DNA of 64,000 nt from assembly GCA_002633025.1 (NCBI GenBank), contig NMRB01000001.1:758230-822229 (forward strand). The letters are read 5' to 3'. Below, piece after piece: positions 60,963 to 64,000 of the stretch; within the stretch, counting starts at the first letter, position 1, and each line of letters starts with the position of its first letter. The DNA comes from Notospermus geniculatus. Its lineage: Eukaryota > Nemertea > Pilidiophora > Heteronemertea > Lineidae. The position numbers were made by a program, and so were the translations under genes. Below the pieces are notes generated by a model. That model was given only the letters and a program-made list of their open reading frames with translations, was not told the DNA's origin and did no database searches.

Positions 60963-61162
60963 ACTTAAGGTACGCAAATCTTACCCAGTTTGAAATTGGC
61001 ACCACGTAGACACCTGATTCCGAGGTGTACTCTACTGCATGTGTATATAGCTGACCACGACTTGGACCGCGGGATCTGTGGACATTGTGTGAAGCGATCA
61101 CAATCCACAACAATGGTATCTACGTGGCGCCAATTTCAAACTGGGTAAGATTTGCGTACCTA
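60963..61162. mobile_element. Inner foldback 1 (ACGCAAATCTTACCCAG arms)
   Basis: Arm 60966-61013 pairs with 61114-61161 over about 45 bases (GTACGCAAATCTTACCCAG against CTGGGTAAGATTTGCGTAC). The roughly 100-base centre is unpaired. Confidence 0.8.
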
Positions 61163-61378
61163 AAGCCGCTCTCACACGTGCGACAGTTGGCCTGCGTTTA
61201 ATTGCGATAGACAATCGCAGGTGTACTGTCGCAAATTAATGCAAACTATCGCAGACCTTGCGATAATACTGCAGGCACGCAATCGCGTATAATCGTGAAA
61301 TTTTGGAAATGTTCAAAAAATTTAACCTTGTCGCAACCTATCGCAAAGCAACCGCAGATTGTCGCAAAATATCGCACA

Positions 61379-61502
61379 TTAGTGAGCTTCTGCAAGCGCC
61401 CGGTTAGGCCATACGACTACGTTTATCTATTGTTTGGGTGCACTCACACAATAGATAACGTCGTCGTAGAGCCTAACCGGGCGTTTGCAGAAGCTCACTA
61501 TT
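61379..61502. mobile_element. Inner foldback 2 (TAGTGAGCTTCTGCAA arms)
   Basis: Two arms of about 55 bases pair closely around a short loop (GTTTGGGTGCACTCAC). The surrounding sequence from 61,166 to 61,640 is full of TCGCA/TGCGA units, likely a separate MITE into which this inserted. Confidence 0.8.
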
Positions 61503-61654
61503 GTCGCAAAAAATCGTTTATAACCCCAAATTGTCGGTGTCGACTGAAGAGGCTGCAGACAGAAAACCCGTATTGTCGCAAGACTGTCGCAGCTATAATC
61601 GCAGAGTGTCGCAAACAACCGCAAGTGAACGCAAAAAAAAACGCTGATTATCGT

Positions 61655-61807
61655 TAAAGCGGGTGATCCACTGTTGCGATATTGGCTTAAGACGGGGTTG
61701 CGTTCCCTTGCGATTACCTTATAAGGACTTCCGATTGCCATATAAGGTAACCACAAGGGAACGCAACCCCGTCTCAAGCCAAAATCGCAACAGTGGATCA
61801 CCCGCTT
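61655..61807. mobile_element. Inner foldback 3 (AAGCGGGTGATCCACTG arms)
   Basis: Arms of about 65 bases (AAGCGGGTGATCCACTGTTG to GGGGTTGCGTTCCCTTG) pair nearly perfectly. One arm of the same family appears at 63,897-63,953. Confidence 0.85.
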
Positions 61808-62356
61808 AATTTTACGACAATTCTGCGACACGTCTGCGACAAATCTGCGATTTCTGCGATTGTTTGCGTAACTCGCATGTGCGCATATTTTTCGGTGAGT
61901 TTTCAGCCTCGCGTGGCAGAAAACTCCCCGGAAAAAACGCGCACACGCGAGCCTCCTGCTGAGCAAACGGTCTCGACTGACTTTTTGCTCAGCAGATATA
62001 AGTGGTGGGTAAGAAAAAGGATTGCCCAGCTTGGTGCTGGGTAAGATTAAGGTTTCCCAGGACGACAATAACCGTTTCAGCTCCAGTAGGCCTATCGAAC
62101 GACGTCACACCATTTCCAGTCTTGGGGTCTACGCTGCTGGTGTAGTTGAACTGAAGGCGTCACAGAGTTGAGTGTTCGTTTGCCCTTGCATTTCCATCCA
62201 ATGATTTGAAGTAAGGAACCATCGCTCTGCGTACAGACTCAATAGGCCTTCCATGTTTCCCAGGCCCTACGATGACAGCGTGATGCATTGTGAGGGAATC
62301 AGTATTCCTACGCCACACCGCGCATGGTGTGCTGTGACGAACGTGAACGTCTGAGA

Positions 62357-62459
62357 TCATGAATAAAGACTAGTAATGCTTTTACTTGAATTTTGCAACA
62401 CAAATACACTAGGCAATGCTGTAGAAATCTGAAGCATTTGCTAGTCTGTATTCATATGA
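62357..62459. mobile_element. Small MITE, ATGAATAAAGACTAG family, copy 2
   Basis: Shares both ends and the interior with the copy at 13083, with an internal deletion of about 55 bases. Confidence 0.7.
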
Positions 62460-63366
62460 CCAGTCTCCGGGTGCCGTGATGAGACTGCGTGACGGTGAAT
62501 TCGATCGACATTTTTCTTCAATTCCCACTTGTCGAGACACAATCTCGGACTCGACTGAAGTGAAGGAAGTGAAAAAAAATATCTAAATAGGCCTGTTCGT
62601 CTGTTTGATGGCATACAATATGCATGTAGATACCTGGGAGTAAAAGGCATCAAAAATAGATATGGCATACAATATGTACCAAGGTTGAGCTATGTTGGGA
62701 CCGGGAACCGGGAACCAGTCTAATATACCCCGAGGTCAGAGGACCTATGACACCAAGTTTCGGTTCGATTTGATTCTTAGCTTGGCCATCAGGTGGCAAA
62801 AGCGAAAACTCAAATTCAAATAATTCCGAAACTAACACCTGGATCGTCCCCAAATTTTCATCATGGCTGCATCTATGGGGATACATGACGTAGTGTACAT
62901 GTATAACGGGTTTTTGATTTGACCTACTTTTCAAGGCCACAGAGGTCGAAGTTCAAAATTTTGTCATTGGCACATTTCGTGGCTATTTGACCTAATATCT
63001 TCTGACTTGGTTTGATCAGGTGTCTGGGTACCCGCTGTTATTTGTTCTTCTGGTACATCACACAGGTGAGCACATGGTCCATGGGCCATTTCATTCCGTA
63101 GTCTATTTCCGAACTATTCTCACAAATCATTACAAATTCAGATCAGGCTGATTTCTATCAAGTTGGCCAACCACAGAAACAACAATTTCGATCTATAAAA
63201 TCTATTTTGCACGAAATATATTCCAATAGGCCAAAATTGCTATCTCGGTGGTGCGAAATAGCACTGTGAGTTCTGTTGAGAAAAAAACCGTGTCAGGGGA
63301 GAGACTGTGTGACATTGTGCACAGGCTCAGTGTGCAGACTGCTGTGCTAGGCCTGCATATTCAACC
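62460..63366. other. Intergenic stretch with nothing recognised
   Basis: No domain-bearing frame, RNA or clear inverted repeat was seen. Confidence 0.4.
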
Positions 63367-63367
63367 T

Positions 63368-63527
63368 AAAGCCGGGGTGACAGACTGGCGCGTAGCGCCA
63401 GTCTGCAAGCGTTCCGCCAATCAGATTCTTCGTTGGGTGTTTCGGTCAGTGTTATCGCCTCCATGGCTGGTTGAACGGTCCGGTTTCCGGACGCGTTGCT
63501 TACGCGCCATAGTCTGTCACCGCCTTT
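63368..63527. mobile_element. MITE with GGGGTGACAGACTGGCGCG ends
   Basis: The left end AAAGCCGGGGTGACAGACTG is the imperfect reverse complement of the right end (AGTCTGTCACCGCCTTTA). A second perfect small hairpin lies at about 63379-63405 (CAGACTGGCG / CGCCAGTCTG). About 160 bp. Confidence 0.75.
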
Positions 63528-63778
63528 ACTTCAACATGGGCAAAATGCCAAGCTTGACCAAATAATTACAAATCGTACCGTGGTATGGCAGGGGGAAATA
63601 TTTTTATTGTCCGATTAACGCCTTGAACGCATCTTCACTGAGTTCAGGTAAAGACTCGGCTTCTCCTCCCTTGACCTTCACGCAAGCAAACCATATTCCG
63701 TGTTCAACGGATTTCCCCGGTCCCAGAAATAGCAAATCACTGCAAAGCTTGCATCAGCAGCTCTGATATGATGACAAG

Positions 63779-63896
63779 ATGGCGGTCGATGAAACTTTAT
63801 TCGAATGCAAATTCTCCGTGGAAGGACTTACAAGTACTCAAAAAGAAGCCGCGAAGCCAATATTCGATGGAGACTATTTGTTAGTCTGTCGTAGGA
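63779..63896 (+). CDS. Possible first coding exon of a gene leaving the window
   Basis: ATG at 63779 sits in CAAGATGGCGG, a textbook YY1-like start context. The first about 38 codons (MAVDETLFECKFSVEGLTS and on) read like ordinary protein. The frame then continues into a foldback arm of the 61,655 family at about 63,897 and ends at 63,985, so the true exon probably stops before the insertion. No donor was identified with confidence. Unrecognised product. Confidence 0.35.
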
Positions 63897-63953
63897 CTAG
63901 GGGAACGCAACCCCGTCTCAAACCAAAATCGCAACGGTGGATCACCCGGTTAA
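63897..63953. mobile_element. Single arm of the AAGCGGGTGATCCAC foldback family
   Basis: GGGGAACGCAACCCCGTCTC to GGATCACCCG matches the right arm of the element at 61655-61807. The other arm may be truncated or is absent from the window. Confidence 0.75.
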
Positions 63954-64000
63954 GGTTGTTCCCGAAACCCAGAATTCAAAATTAGGATCTTTTCTGCATA

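Larger units (their letters stand above)
60861..62090. mobile_element. Nested foldback cluster: outer element with CCAGTAGGGCTGAAACGGT-type arms
   Basis: The arm 60861-60952 is an imperfect reverse complement of about 62003-62088 (both contain GAAACGGT, TTGTCGTCCTGGG, TTACCCAGCA and TTTTTCTTACCCACCA). The interval between them is filled by at least three further palindromes listed separately. It reads as one DNA element repeatedly invaded by others. No transposase frame was seen. Confidence 0.75.

Noticed and set aside
61295-62068. Frames of 120 and 213 codons in the foldback cluster
   Set aside because: They run through the palindromic arms and change character at each element boundary; not protein-like.
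1-64000. CRISPR arrays, bacterial operons, endogenous retroviruses or reverse transcriptase genes
   Set aside because: None seen. Repeats are foldback DNA elements, SINEs and microsatellites, and no frame shows reverse transcriptase, integrase or transposase motifs.

Overview
The window is a piece of an intron-rich animal nuclear genome. Genes are split by GT-AG introns, vertebrate-type AATAAA signals follow the last exons, and there are no bacterial operons. Short foldback DNA transposons and tRNA-derived SINEs are dense, and the palindrome TACATGTA recurs throughout. Together these suggest a marine bilaterian invertebrate (lophotrochozoan, ambulacrarian or cephalochordate). I cannot name the species from sequence alone.

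Layout. 1-2370: 3' part of a membrane protein with a very long acidic tail (+). 3102-4226: intronless beta-1,3-galactosyltransferase-like gene (-). 5370-6711: two-exon rhodopsin-class GPCR of FMRFamide-receptor type (+). 7227-11145: four-exon rolling stone-like membrane protein (-). 14821-27627: HEATR1/UTP10, with 33 complete exons and its first coding exon lost in an assembly gap at 14133-14820 (+). 28152-30073: FBXO22, convergent with HEATR1 (-). 33102-37345: CUEDC1, including a probable U12-type intron (+). 40235-40950: second assembly gap. 41-47 kb: no host gene seen; foldback elements and SINEs. 47619-49160: single-exon unknown, mostly disordered protein (+). 52105-53240 and 54473-55991: tandem pair of three-exon secreted proteins, each with a novel-looking beta-rich domain followed by a PAN/apple-like domain (+). 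58160-60726: PAN exon spliced to two long exons coding related, probably beta-propeller halves (-). 60.8-63.6 kb: nested foldback elements. 63779: possible first exon of a gene leaving the window (+).

Functionally the left two thirds are unrelated conserved genes: ribosome biogenesis (HEATR1), ubiquitin ligase substrate adaptor (FBXO22), ubiquitin-binding adaptor (CUEDC1), glycosylation, neuropeptide reception, and a rolling stone-type membrane protein. The right third is lineage-specific. The local cluster of PAN-containing extracellular genes between 52 and 61 kb is the most novel part. Exon joins were derived by hand from splice consensus, phase agreement and protein continuity; none is confirmed by transcripts.
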